Of a stretch of DNA of 30,566 nucleotides, positions 8,625 to 17,161 are shown one piece after another (position 1 is the first letter of the stretch; every line of letters starts with the position of its first letter). This DNA comes from Rhizorhapis sp. SPR117. GTDB lineage: Bacteria > Pseudomonadota > Alphaproteobacteria > Sphingomonadales > Sphingomonadaceae. The notes under the pieces were generated by a model that made no database searches, had not been told where the DNA came from, and saw nothing but the letters and a program-made list of their open reading frames with translations. The position numbers were made by a program, and so were the translations under genes. The stretch spans positions 1 to 30,566 of the forward strand of contig NZ_JAKKIE010000046.1 in NCBI RefSeq assembly GCF_021742065.1, given 5' to 3'.

Positions 8625-10004
8625 ATGGGCAAATCAGAAAAGACAGTATCGTTTTCGCAGAGCGAACCGCTTGCTGCGGGCGGCATCAAGGGACTTGAGC
8701 GTCTTTCCGGCGATTGGGAGCGACTGCTTCCTCCCGAACAATATTATTCCCCGGAGTTCGCGCAGTTGGAGCGCGAGCGCTTCTGGAAGAAGGTGTGGGT
8801 AGTTGCCGGCCGGATCGAGGATCTGGAAGAACCGGGAGACTATTTTACGTTCCAGCTTGCCGATCAGTCGCTTCTGATTGTGCGAACGGAGGCGGATAAG
8901 CTGCAGGCTTATTATAATGTCTGTCAGCATCGCGGCAACAAGCTTGTGGCCGATGGCGAAGGCAGCCTTCCGGGCGGGTTCACCTGCGCGTTCCATTCCT
9001 GGAAGTGGAACCTCGACGGTTCGCTTCGCGAGATAACCGACCGCGAGACGTTCAGGCCGGAAGTGCTATGCGGCAATCTCGACCTTGCGGAGGTGCGTTG
9101 CGAAGTATGGGGAGGTTTCGTCTTTGTCTGCCAGAGCCCCGATGCGCCGCCGGTTCACGAGTTTCTGAGCGGAGCGAGGGAGCATGCCGAGCCCTATCGC
9201 CTGGAGAACCTGCGGGTAATCACGGATATCGAACTGGACCTGCCAGCGAACTGGAAGACGGGGGTCGATGCGTTCATCGAGACTTACCATCTCCACGCGA
9301 TCCATCCGCAGATGGCGGATTCGATGGATGATGTGAACATGCAGACCGAACTATACGATTACGGTATGAGCATGACTCAGCATCCCTTCACCACCATCAG
9401 TCCGCGCAAGTCGGATCAGGAAACATTGACCGAAGCACAGCGGGCGATGCTGGGTGAGGTCGGGTTGGACCCGGTCGAGTTCGAAGGCCGTGCGCTGGAG
9501 GTGCGCGAAGCGATCCAGCAGGCCAAGCGCGCTCTCAAGGAAGCAGCCAAGCTGCATCTGGATAATTTTACAGACGACCAGCTGACCGACGATCAAGCGA
9601 TTTTCTTCTTCCCCAATCTGGCTTTCAATGCCCATCCGGAAGGCGCATTGTTCATGCAGTTCCTGCCGCATGAACGCGACACGGCGCGGATGATTTTCCG
9701 TATCCAGATCCTGATCCACCCGATGGAGCAGGACCAGGCGCACCTGATCCCGCTATATATGGGCATTCCCAGAGGTGCGGATGTCTCGTGCAAGGAAAAG
9801 CCGGAGAAGCTCTATGCGCTTCCTCCTGCGGAAGAATCGCCACTGGGCGAAGTGCTCGGACAGGATGTCGATTTACTCGATACCGTTCAGAAGGGCCTTC
9901 ATTCCAATGGTTTCCAAGGTATGCGACTGTCGCAGCAGGAAGTGCGCGTGCGCCATTTCCACGACGAGTTCGAAAGATACATGAACAACGAAAAACCTTG
10001 GTAG
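8625..10004 (+). CDS. Rieske non-heme iron oxygenase, alpha subunit (copy 2)
   Basis: A 459-residue paralogue of the oxygenase at 3764-5143, with all metal ligands conserved (C100, H102, C121, H124; E219, H222, H227). The proteins differ at four positions and the genes at about 15 bases. A central 705-base stretch (8945-9649) is identical to 4084-4788 as read by eye. Similarity starts at the ATG and ends at the stop codon; flanks are unrelated (copy 1 ends TGA, copy 2 TAG). The ribosome site GAGGAG lies just upstream. The P450 gene starts 12 bases after this stop, so the two are probably translated together. Same reaction class as copy 1; whether the four changes alter substrate or stability is unknown. 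Confidence 0.93.
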   Translation: MGKSEKTVSFSQSEPLAAGGIKGLERLSGDWERLLPPEQYYSPEFAQLERERFWKKVWVVAGRIEDLEEPGDYFTFQLADQSLLIVRTEADKLQAYYNVCQHRGNKLVADGEGSLPGGFTCAFHSWKWNLDGSLREITDRETFRPEVLCGNLDLAEVRCEVWGGFVFVCQSPDAPPVHEFLSGAREHAEPYRLENLRVITDIELDLPANWKTGVDAFIETYHLHAIHPQMADSMDDVNMQTELYDYGMSMTQHPFTTISPRKSDQETLTEAQRAMLGEVGLDPVEFEGRALEVREAIQQAKRALKEAAKLHLDNFTDDQLTDDQAIFFFPNLAFNAHPEGALFMQFLPHERDTARMIFRIQILIHPMEQDQAHLIPLYMGIPRGADVSCKEKPEKLYALPPAEESPLGEVLGQDVDLLDTVQKGLHSNGFQGMRLSQQEVRVRHFHDEFERYMNNEKPW

Positions 10005-10016
10005 GTGAAAGAGCTG

Positions 10017-11237
10017 ATGGACAAGAACACTTCGTGCACATTTGATTTCTTCGATCCCGAGTTCCAACAGGACACGCATCCCACGTATGCGCGATTGTTG
10101 GAACAATGTCCTTTCTCCAAAGGCAAGGGAGAGCATGATTTCTATGCTGTTTCCCGCTACAAAGATATTGTCTCGATATGCAAGGCGACTGATATGTGGT
10201 CGTCGAAATTCGGCCCAGGGCTACGCTATTATTCGCCGGACGAACCACGTGCTTTGGTCAATGTCGATCCACCCGAACATGATGTCGAGGTGCAGATCGT
10301 GCGGCGCGCGTTTTCCGGCGCCTATATAAAATCGCTTGAAGACGGGATCCGAGACTATTCACGGGAACTGCTCGCCGATCTGCCAGATAGCGGCGAAATC
10401 GATATTCATCGCGCCTATTCGATCCCGATCCCCTTATACGTAATCTGTAAGCTTCTGGGCATAGATTATGCGGATGCCAAAGCGCACGGCTTCGACGATT
10501 GGGTTATCAATAATGCGATCTCGACTGTTTACGATCCAGCCGACGAAGAAAAAGCTGCGATCGCCGCCGATGCGCAGAGCGAAATGATCGCATATTTTAC
10601 GCCGAAGCTTAAGGAATGGTCGGATCGGATTGCTGCCGGAGATGCGGCTCCGGATGAGAACCTCATTACACGGCTTGTAACGGCCGAGCACGAGGGCGTG
10701 AAACTTTCGACGAACAAGATCCTCGGCTTTTGCGGTTTCCTGCTTGTGGCGGGAAGCGCAACGACAACCACTGCTATTACGAATCTGGTTTATCGGCTTT
10801 TTCGACACCCCGAACAGCGGGCAAAATTGGTGGCGGAGCCCGCTCTGATCGCTCAAGCAGTGGAAGAAGGGCTGCGCTATGACGCCCCGGTTCACGGACT
10901 ATTCCGGACCAACAATCGCCCGACTAAACTTGGGTCGTACGATCTGGAAGAGAACACGAAGGTTGCCCTGCTATGGGCATCGGGCAACTTGGATCCCGAG
11001 TTCATAGATGAACCCGAACTCTTCGATATTTCCCGCGAATTAAAAAGCACCCGCCGCAATCTGACGTTCGGGTATGGCATTCATACGTGTCTGGGGGCTT
11101 CGCTTGCCCGGATGGAGATTGCCATCGCTATTGCGGAGCTTCTGGCCAAAATGCCCAATTACGAACTGGTCGGTGAACCGAAGCCGTCGACGCCCGATGT
11201 TATGAGCGGCTTCGAGAGCTTGATGATCAAGTGGTGA
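10017..11237 (+). CDS. Cytochrome P450 (bacterial class I type)
   Basis: A 406-residue soluble P450 that would hydroxylate a hydrophobic substrate using ferredoxin-supplied electrons. The heme-ligand motif FGYGIHTCLG places the Cys at 358, the ExxR motif is E284-R287, and the I-helix motif is AGSATT (245-250). The last is unusual because the acidic residue normally before the Thr pair is Ala248. The ATG at 10017 is chosen over the GTG at 10005; an AGGTG-rich stretch overlapping the Rieske copy 2 stop can serve as ribosome site. There is no partner ferredoxin gene next to it. Many P450s of this size in steroid and terpenoid clusters oxidise side chains or rings; a specific family (for example CYP125-like) cannot be claimed from the sequence alone. 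Confidence 0.93.
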   Translation: MDKNTSCTFDFFDPEFQQDTHPTYARLLEQCPFSKGKGEHDFYAVSRYKDIVSICKATDMWSSKFGPGLRYYSPDEPRALVNVDPPEHDVEVQIVRRAFSGAYIKSLEDGIRDYSRELLADLPDSGEIDIHRAYSIPIPLYVICKLLGIDYADAKAHGFDDWVINNAISTVYDPADEEKAAIAADAQSEMIAYFTPKLKEWSDRIAAGDAAPDENLITRLVTAEHEGVKLSTNKILGFCGFLLVAGSATTTTAITNLVYRLFRHPEQRAKLVAEPALIAQAVEEGLRYDAPVHGLFRTNNRPTKLGSYDLEENTKVALLWASGNLDPEFIDEPELFDISRELKSTRRNLTFGYGIHTCLGASLARMEIAIAIAELLAKMPNYELVGEPKPSTPDVMSGFESLMIKW

Positions 11238-11290
11238 GATCGAACAGAACCCGTTGATCACATACAGTAATCTGGACTGGACAATTTGAA

Positions 11291-12472
11291 ATGACTCTGA
11301 GTCAAAGTGAGAAAGATCTCGTCGAAGAAGCCCGCAAGCTTTCCGTAGATGAGTTCCGTGATGGGGCGGCTGCGGTTGATGAGAGCGAAGAATATCCCTG
11401 GGATAATATCAAGCTTCTTGTCAAACACGGTTTCATGGGAATGACGATCCCGACCGAATATGGCGGCAAGGGGGCAAGTTATCTCGATACCGTACTGGTC
11501 GTAGAGCAGATCGCTCGCGAGTGTGCAACTACCGCGCGGATCGTCGTCGAGGCCAATATGGGGGCGATCGGTGCCATCATGCGGTATGGGTCCGATGACC
11601 TGAAGCGTGATGCCGCTGCGCTTGTTCTGGCCGGTGACAAGCCGGCGATCTGCATTACCGAACCGGGTGCCGGCAGCGACGTTCAGGCTATGGAAACCAC
11701 CGCAGAACGTGACGGCGACGAGTATATAATCAACGGCACGAAACATTGGATTACAGGCGGCGGCGTTTCGAAGCTGTACCTAATTTTCGCGCATGAAGTT
11801 GGCGGAAAAACCGACAGCGGAATTCAGGCGTTTGCGGTGCTGGGCGATCCAGATTATCCTGGCCTCGAAATCGGCGACCGCGAACCGACCATGGGCTTGC
11901 GGGGGATACCGGAGCGCGTTCTGCGCTTCAATAAAATGCGAGTGCCGGCTTCCCACAAGCTCGAGGTCTCTGGCGCCGATGCGCGCGGTGCGCTGGCCGG
12001 ACTTATGGAAGCGTACAACGCGCAACGCATCGGCGCGGCGACCGTTGCTCTCGGGATCGCTTCGAGCGCGCTCGACCTGGCCTGCGAATATGCCCTTCAT
12101 CGGCGCCAGTTCGGGAAATCCCTGTCTGAGTTTCAGGGTATTAAATGGATGATCGCGGATATGGACAACAAAGTTGCGATTTCGCGCAGCCTGATCCATG
12201 CGGCTGCATCGGCAGGTAGCGGTTTCCCCGACCGTGTGATGGCTGCACGCGCAAAGCTGTTCACCGCTGAGGCGGCGATAGAGGTGGCCAGCAACGCATT
12301 GCAGATATTCGGCGCTCGCGGTTATTCGCGCCGCTTGCCGATAGAACGCATGAACCGCGATGTGCGGATGTTCACTATTGGCGGAGGTACCGCTCAGATC
12401 ATGCGCGAGATCATCGGCGAGCAGCGATTGCGTGCGGAGAACGGTAACCGGCTCGAAAATCTGCCCGTATAA
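11291..12472 (+). CDS. Acyl-CoA dehydrogenase
   Basis: A 393-residue FAD flavoenzyme expected to introduce an alpha,beta double bond into a CoA thioester. Visible family marks are CITEPGAGSDVQAM (about 118-131), INGTKHWITGG (about 145-155), LHRRQFGKSLSEFQGIK (about 270-286) and the C-terminal IGGGTAQIMREIIGEQ. In medium-chain enzymes the catalytic Glu sits in the IYEGT motif; here that place is Gly (IGGGT), as in the long-chain and isovaleryl branches that place the base elsewhere. It follows the P450 by 53 bases in the same direction and precedes the SDR and ligase genes, so it may act on a product of that ligase. Substrate unknown. Confidence 0.92.
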   Translation: MTLSQSEKDLVEEARKLSVDEFRDGAAAVDESEEYPWDNIKLLVKHGFMGMTIPTEYGGKGASYLDTVLVVEQIARECATTARIVVEANMGAIGAIMRYGSDDLKRDAAALVLAGDKPAICITEPGAGSDVQAMETTAERDGDEYIINGTKHWITGGGVSKLYLIFAHEVGGKTDSGIQAFAVLGDPDYPGLEIGDREPTMGLRGIPERVLRFNKMRVPASHKLEVSGADARGALAGLMEAYNAQRIGAATVALGIASSALDLACEYALHRRQFGKSLSEFQGIKWMIADMDNKVAISRSLIHAAASAGSGFPDRVMAARAKLFTAEAAIEVASNALQIFGARGYSRRLPIERMNRDVRMFTIGGGTAQIMREIIGEQRLRAENGNRLENLPV

Positions 12473-12506
12473 TCCGAATTGTTATTGTCAAAGTTAGGGG
12501 TCACAA

Positions 12507-13256
12507 GTGGATATTACAGGAAAAACTGCCCTGATTACGGGGGCGGCTTCGGGTATCGGTCTTGCTGCAGCTCATCAGCTTGTCCAGCGCCGCATTGGCC
12601 GTCTGATGCTGGCGGATCTCAATGAAGCAGCATTCGAACATATTCGGCAAGATTTGAAGACCGAGGAAAATCAGGAAATCGAGTGCCGCCGCGTCGATGT
12701 GTCTAAAGTCGGAGAGATCGCCGGGCTATACGATCGGCTGAATTCCCGCTTCGGAGCTCCTGACATCGTATTCAATTGCGCCGGGATCGTTACGGGCGCA
12801 CCCGGGTTTCCCGACGTGTCAGTCGAACACATCGAAAAAGTCATTTCCGTCAACCTGGTATCGGCTGCGGTTTCGACGAAACTGGCGGTTGATGCGATGA
12901 AGGCATCGGGCGGCGGGGTGATCGTCAACATGGGCTCGACCGGGGCGTTCAATCCCAATTTACCGCAGGCGCCTTATTCCGCAGCGAAGGCCGGCATCGT
13001 AATGTTGTCGCAATCGTGCAAGGCGTTGCATGGTGAATACGGAATTCGGGTCAACGCCCTATGTCCCGGAATTACGGAAACTGCGATCCTCGATGCGACA
13101 GGCGACGGTCAGCGACCGGATTGGTTGCATGAATTGATGAAATCGAAAAAAATCTGGAGCGCCCAGGAGATGGCAGAGCAATTTGTCCTGCTATGCGAAG
13201 ATGACAGTGTGGGCGGCGAATACAGGGTGTTCGAAAATCCGGAGCTTCCGAAATGA
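12507..13256 (+). CDS. Short-chain dehydrogenase/reductase
   Basis: A 249-residue classical SDR using NAD(P). It has TGAASGIG at 11-18, NCAG near 90, a catalytic Ser in NMGS near 143 and the YSAAK active-site motif near 157-161, followed by IRVNALCPGITET. The gene starts with GTG at 12507, preceded by TTAGGGG at a suitable distance. By position between an acyl-CoA dehydrogenase and a CoA ligase it probably oxidises a hydroxyl to a ketone, as in a hydroxysteroid or 3-hydroxyacyl-CoA dehydrogenase; the two cannot be told apart here. Confidence 0.92.
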   Translation: MDITGKTALITGAASGIGLAAAHQLVQRRIGRLMLADLNEAAFEHIRQDLKTEENQEIECRRVDVSKVGEIAGLYDRLNSRFGAPDIVFNCAGIVTGAPGFPDVSVEHIEKVISVNLVSAAVSTKLAVDAMKASGGGVIVNMGSTGAFNPNLPQAPYSAAKAGIVMLSQSCKALHGEYGIRVNALCPGITETAILDATGDGQRPDWLHELMKSKKIWSAQEMAEQFVLLCEDDSVGGEYRVFENPELPK

Positions 13257-13337
13257 TCTGCTTGGATCAGTTCGGCACCAACGTGTCGTCCCATACTCGC
13301 ATTCATATTGCCACGTTCAGTTGGGAAGATCGTAACC

Positions 13338-14888
13338 ATGTCGCGGATTATTGAAGAATTGGCGAAGGCAATGCCGGACGGCCTTGCGCTGGCCGACGAG
13401 CGGATGATTTTGAGTTGGACAGAATTTAGAGATAAGCTCGATGAAGCAACACGCGCATTATCGGCTCTCGATCTCGAGCCCGAAGAACGCGTCGCGGTTT
13501 TCGCGCGCAACAGCGCCGAGAACGTGCTGGTTTACCAAGCTGCGTTGCATGCCGGCATATCGAGCGTACCTGTCAGCGCCCATCTCACCGTGGATGAGGT
13601 TGCCTATATTCTGGAGAACAGCAACAGCCGGGTGATCTTTGCGGGTCCGGAAACTGCCGAGATGGCCGTGGCTGCCGCTAAACGCGTTGGTACGCCGCAG
13701 GTGATCGCATGGCGGACTGCGGCGGGGGTCGGTATGCAGGATTGGGCGGAGTTTCTTAAGTCGCCGGGCAAGGGTAGCGTTCCCGTAGACGTAGTTCCCC
13801 GCCCGCAGCTACATTATACATCCGGCACAACCGGACGGCCCAAGGGGGTGGAGACACCGCCCGCATTGTTCCCCGCCGGCGGCGGTCTCGATAATTTCTT
13901 CGAGGCCATTCGCAACAGCGGCAGGGTGGTGGGAGACCCGGCCATCGCACTCATCGTGAGCCCAATGTACCATACCGGGCCGTTGATCAGTGTGCGTGCG
14001 CTGGGCGCTGGACTTGCGCTGGTGGTAATGTCGAAGTTCGATGCTGAAGCGGTGCTCAAGACCATCGAAACCCAAAAAATCAGCACCGTGCTGATGGTTC
14101 CTACCCATTTCACCCGTTTGCTGGCCTTGCCCGACGAGGTTCGCGGGAAATACGACTTATCCAGCCTTCAGGAAGTGCTCCATACGGGGGCTCCGTGTCC
14201 GCGCGATGTGAAGCGGAAGATGATTGATTGGTTCGGCCCGATACTTTTCGAAGCATATGGTGCCACAGAATCGGGTACGACCAACATGATCAGCTCGTCA
14301 GAATGGCTTGAGCGACCAGGCTCGGTCGGCAAGACCATACTGCCTTTCGAGCCTATTGTGCTGGACGAGAGTGGCGAACCGCTGGGGACGAACGAAGTAG
14401 GGGTGCTCTATTTTCGAGATACCAGCGGGCGTGGTGTGATCTATCATCAGGATGCCGAAAAGACCCGCAGCGTTCACCACGCACCCGGTGTATTTACTCT
14501 GGGTGATATGGGCTATGTCGACGATGAAGGGTATGTTTTCATAACCGACCGCATTTCAGATATGATCATCAGCGGCGGCGTCAATATTTATCCTGCGGAG
14601 GTTGAGGAAGTGCTTGGCAGCCACCCCTTGGTCGACGATGTGGCAGTTATAGGTACGCCGAACGACGAGATGGGTGAGGAAGTCAAGGCGCTTGTAGTGC
14701 CGTTGGACCCGGAAAATCCGCCGGATGCGGACGCGCTCGAAAAGTTCTGCCGCGAGCGGCTGGCCGGTTATAAACGGCCTCGGTCATTTGATATTGTCGA
14801 AACTATCGGACGCAATGCGTTGGGCAAGATCAACAAACGCGAATTGCGCAAGAAATACTGGCCGGACGACCGGACCATAGGGGGATAA
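13338..14888 (+). CDS. AMP-dependent acyl-CoA synthetase/ligase
   Basis: A 516-residue ANL-family enzyme that activates a carboxylic acid with ATP and CoA. The P-loop-like motif YTSGTTGRPKGV is at 160-171, followed by YGATESGT, GDMGYVDDEGYVFITDR, and the C-terminal hinge and lysine region (MIISGGVNIYPAEVEEVL, GKINKREL). The ATG at 13338 is preferred to a TTG at 13308, with GGGAAG upstream. In this block it would be the entry step for a carboxylated substrate or side chain before beta-oxidation. The acid is unknown; steroid or bile acid, cyclic terpenoid acid and medium-chain acids are all possible. Confidence 0.93.
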   Translation: MSRIIEELAKAMPDGLALADERMILSWTEFRDKLDEATRALSALDLEPEERVAVFARNSAENVLVYQAALHAGISSVPVSAHLTVDEVAYILENSNSRVIFAGPETAEMAVAAAKRVGTPQVIAWRTAAGVGMQDWAEFLKSPGKGSVPVDVVPRPQLHYTSGTTGRPKGVETPPALFPAGGGLDNFFEAIRNSGRVVGDPAIALIVSPMYHTGPLISVRALGAGLALVVMSKFDAEAVLKTIETQKISTVLMVPTHFTRLLALPDEVRGKYDLSSLQEVLHTGAPCPRDVKRKMIDWFGPILFEAYGATESGTTNMISSSEWLERPGSVGKTILPFEPIVLDESGEPLGTNEVGVLYFRDTSGRGVIYHQDAEKTRSVHHAPGVFTLGDMGYVDDEGYVFITDRISDMIISGGVNIYPAEVEEVLGSHPLVDDVAVIGTPNDEMGEEVKALVVPLDPENPPDADALEKFCRERLAGYKRPRSFDIVETIGRNALGKINKRELRKKYWPDDRTIGG

Positions 14889-14912
14889 ACCCAATGCAAC
14901 CGATTGCGTGGA

Positions 14913-14929
14913 CGCGCCTTTATGGCGCG
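14913..14929 (+). terminator. Possible weak terminator hairpin after the ligase gene
   Basis: CGCGCC (14913-14918) and GGCGCG (14924-14929) form a GC-rich 6-base-pair stem with loop TTTAT, 25 bases after the ligase stop. Only three T follow, so it is at best a weak or leaky terminator before the exporter gene. Confidence 0.3.
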
Positions 14930-14991
14930 ACGTTTCCTCATGCGCCGACGCCGCGCTCTCATGTTACGATTATCGGCAGAGCGAGGGGCCG

Positions 14992-16005
14992 ATGATGATA
15001 AAACAACGCGTCCAGTCTGCCCGTGATTCTCTCGTGAGCAACTATCCCGGCGTAGTCATTTGCGCGGTGGCTGGCATTAGCGCGGAAGCCATCAGTCGTC
15101 ATTATGGTGCCCCGGCCATGCTGATAGCCATGCTGATTGGTCTTGCGATCCACTTTATCTATGATCTGGGGGCTGCCCGGGCCGGGATCGAGTGGACCAG
15201 CCAGCGCATCCTTCGTTTCGGCGTGGCATTGTTGGGCCTCAGGATCGCGCTGTCCGATATAGTCTCAATTGGACTGGTTCCACTTCTCCTCGTCCTTGCA
15301 GCTATGGCGGTGACTATGCTGACAGCAGTAGTGGGCGCGCGTGCGCTGGGCCTAACACGCGAATTCGCTGCGCTCAGTGGCGGTTCCGTCGCGGTTTGTG
15401 GCGCCTCAGCCGCAGCCGCAGTGGCTAGTGTGCTGCCGCCGAAGAAGGAAACCGAGCATCAATTGGCGGTGGTGATCGCGGTGGTGACGGTGCTCGCCAC
15501 AATGGCAATGATTTTCTACCCGCTCGTGGTTAGCGCGCTGGAACTGACACCTGAGGACAAAGGGGTGGTGCTGGGTGGGACGATCCATGACGTCGCGCAA
15601 GTGGTAGCGGCGGGTAAGGCCATTTCCCCAAAAGTCGGCGAACTGGCGACTTTCGTGAAGCTTACGCGTGTCACCATTCTCCTTCCAATCGTGATGGGTG
15701 TCTATTTCTGGCTGGGACGAAGCGTGGCCCGAAAAAAGGGCGAGAAGATTCAATATGTTCCCGGCTTTCTTGTCGCCTTCTTCCTATTTGCGGCCGCAAA
15801 CAGCAGCGATCTGGTTCCATCGGTGGTTAGCGTCTGGGGATCGACTATCTCCCACTATTTTCTGGTCGTCGCTATCACTGCAATCGGCATCAAGACAAAT
15901 CTGAAAAGCGTGCTGGGTGTTGGCTGGCGGCCTCTGGCGCTGATCGTTTTGGAAACGGTCGTCATGTTCGCAGTCGTGCTTGGCGGCGTACTGGCAATGT
16001 ACTGA
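14992..16005 (+). CDS. YeiH/PSE-family putative sulfate exporter
   Basis: A 337-residue inner-membrane protein with about ten hydrophobic segments, matching the UPF0324 (Cons_hypoth698) family. Recognisable segments are GVALLGLRIALSDI, ALSGGSVAVCGASAAAAVASV, GVVLGGTIHDVAQVVAAG and the C-terminal AITAIGIKTNLKSVLGVGWRPL. The family is annotated as a putative sulfate exporter; direct evidence for transport is limited. The open frame reaches back to 14908, but GAGGGG (14983-14988) points to the paired ATGs at 14992/14995. It lies 103 bases after the ligase on the same strand. If it serves the cluster it could remove sulfur anions released from a sulfonated or sulfated substrate (inference). Confidence 0.88.
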   Translation: MMIKQRVQSARDSLVSNYPGVVICAVAGISAEAISRHYGAPAMLIAMLIGLAIHFIYDLGAARAGIEWTSQRILRFGVALLGLRIALSDIVSIGLVPLLLVLAAMAVTMLTAVVGARALGLTREFAALSGGSVAVCGASAAAAVASVLPPKKETEHQLAVVIAVVTVLATMAMIFYPLVVSALELTPEDKGVVLGGTIHDVAQVVAAGKAISPKVGELATFVKLTRVTILLPIVMGVYFWLGRSVARKKGEKIQYVPGFLVAFFLFAAANSSDLVPSVVSVWGSTISHYFLVVAITAIGIKTNLKSVLGVGWRPLALIVLETVVMFAVVLGGVLAMY

Positions 16006-16102
16006 ATGGCACAACCCACGACATTGAACTCGCTAAAACTCTGCGTAGCTGAGGCCGCTACAGGTGCATATCCCCTCGAATTTGATCAACCGGCTGGTGC
16101 AC

Positions 16103-16885
16103 TTAAGGCAGGTAACCTAGTTGGGCTGCCCTCGCGAGGGTTTGGGCGCGGCCAACGGTGTTCAGTTTTTCGCCCGCACGTGTGATATGATATCGAACTG
16201 TGGCGTGACTGCGATATAGGATATCGGCAATCTCCTGGTCAGTCTTTCCGCGCGCTGCCCATACAAGGCAACATACTTCGTGCCTGGATAAGGATTTCTC
16301 GTGGAACAGAAAACCGTCCTTATGGATCGCCGCATGATAACTTCTGACGAATTTGCGAATAGCTTGGGCTAAAACGTCGACATGATCATTGAACACAGCT
16401 TCCAGATCGGTTTTTTTTGGATCAAGCGGAACGAGGCAGCTAGCTGAAACCTTTCCCATCGCCAGATGTTTGGGGACCAGGATGGCGGATTGGAAGCTTT
16501 GCTCCTTTTCGAAATAAGGACTGGTATCGATCGAATCGAAATGTTCGTTAGGCCATGGGGAAAAGAATCCCCGGCTGTTGCACCAGAAGGGCTCGCTTTC
16601 GTAGCGACAAGCCTCGGGAAGTGGGGATTCCAATGCAAGACTGCGATTTTCCCACCATTTTTCACCAACACCCGTCCAACCGAATACGTCTGCGTTCAGG
16701 CAATTGCCTTCCTCGTCCATAAGTTGCTCGGGAGAGGAAATATCGTGCCAGATAGCAACTCTCAGGGAATAGCTCTCGACGAAACTATGCAGCGCCTGTG
16801 CAGCAGGCCGAATTTCACTCGAATTCACAAAGGTAACGCGATCAAAAATCGAGCCTAGTTGGATCTCACGCCGTGACTGATGCAC
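16103..16885 (-). CDS. LuxR-type transcriptional regulator
   Basis: A 260-residue protein on the strand opposite to all catabolic genes. The C-terminal about 60 residues form a LuxR/NarL-type helix-turn-helix (LSRHEVCCLVWAARGKTDQEIADILYR in part, then HATVRYHITRAGEKLNTVGR). The N-terminal about 190 residues look like a ligand-sensing domain of the autoinducer-binding/GAF kind, with many aromatic residues. No luxI-type synthase is seen, so this is a LuxR solo. It sits between the two catabolic blocks and is the only regulator in the window, so it is the best candidate for controlling them. A degradation intermediate rather than a quorum signal could be its ligand (inference). An IS5 element lies 276 bases upstream. 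Confidence 0.88.
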   Translation of the reverse strand: MHQSRREIQLGSIFDRVTFVNSSEIRPAAQALHSFVESYSLRVAIWHDISSPEQLMDEEGNCLNADVFGWTGVGEKWWENRSLALESPLPEACRYESEPFWCNSRGFFSPWPNEHFDSIDTSPYFEKEQSFQSAILVPKHLAMGKVSASCLVPLDPKKTDLEAVFNDHVDVLAQAIRKFVRSYHAAIHKDGFLFHEKSLSRHEVCCLVWAARGKTDQEIADILYRSHATVRYHITRAGEKLNTVGRAQTLARAAQLGYLP

Positions 16886-17157
16886 TGAATATTCCTCAAG
16901 CGGTTAACTCCGAAATTTAATCGGGTGGCCTCAATCGTCGGATTGACACCCAGAGTTGCCGCTGAATTTTCGCGCCTTACGATGATTTGCTGTGTAAAGC
17001 GGTGATGGCCTACGCACCCGATACGTATGCATCGAAATAGTTGCGCTGACAAGGGTTTTCAACCGGTTCGAGTGGACCCTATCGGAGTTCGGCCGTTCCG
17101 TCTCAGGCAGGGAAGGCCTTCGGAAATGGCCTGCTGCTGGTATCGTGAGCAACCGCC
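16886..17157. other. Spacer upstream of the LuxR-type gene
   Basis: The 272 bases between the regulator start and the IS5 target duplication contain no open frame that looks coding. The regulator promoter should be here, reading leftwards. No convincing -35/-10 pair or operator was recognised by eye. Confidence 0.4.
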
Positions 17158-17161
17158 CTAG

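Noticed and set aside
9652..10248. 198-codon open frame on the minus strand
   Set aside because: It spans the end of Rieske copy 2 and the start of the P450 in antisense and has no protein-like motif; the sense genes are certain.
11291..12472. Loss of the catalytic base in the first acyl-CoA dehydrogenase (IGGGT instead of IxEGT)
   Set aside because: Other branches of the family, such as long-chain and isovaleryl-CoA dehydrogenases, place the base in a different helix and have Gly here, so this is not by itself a defect.
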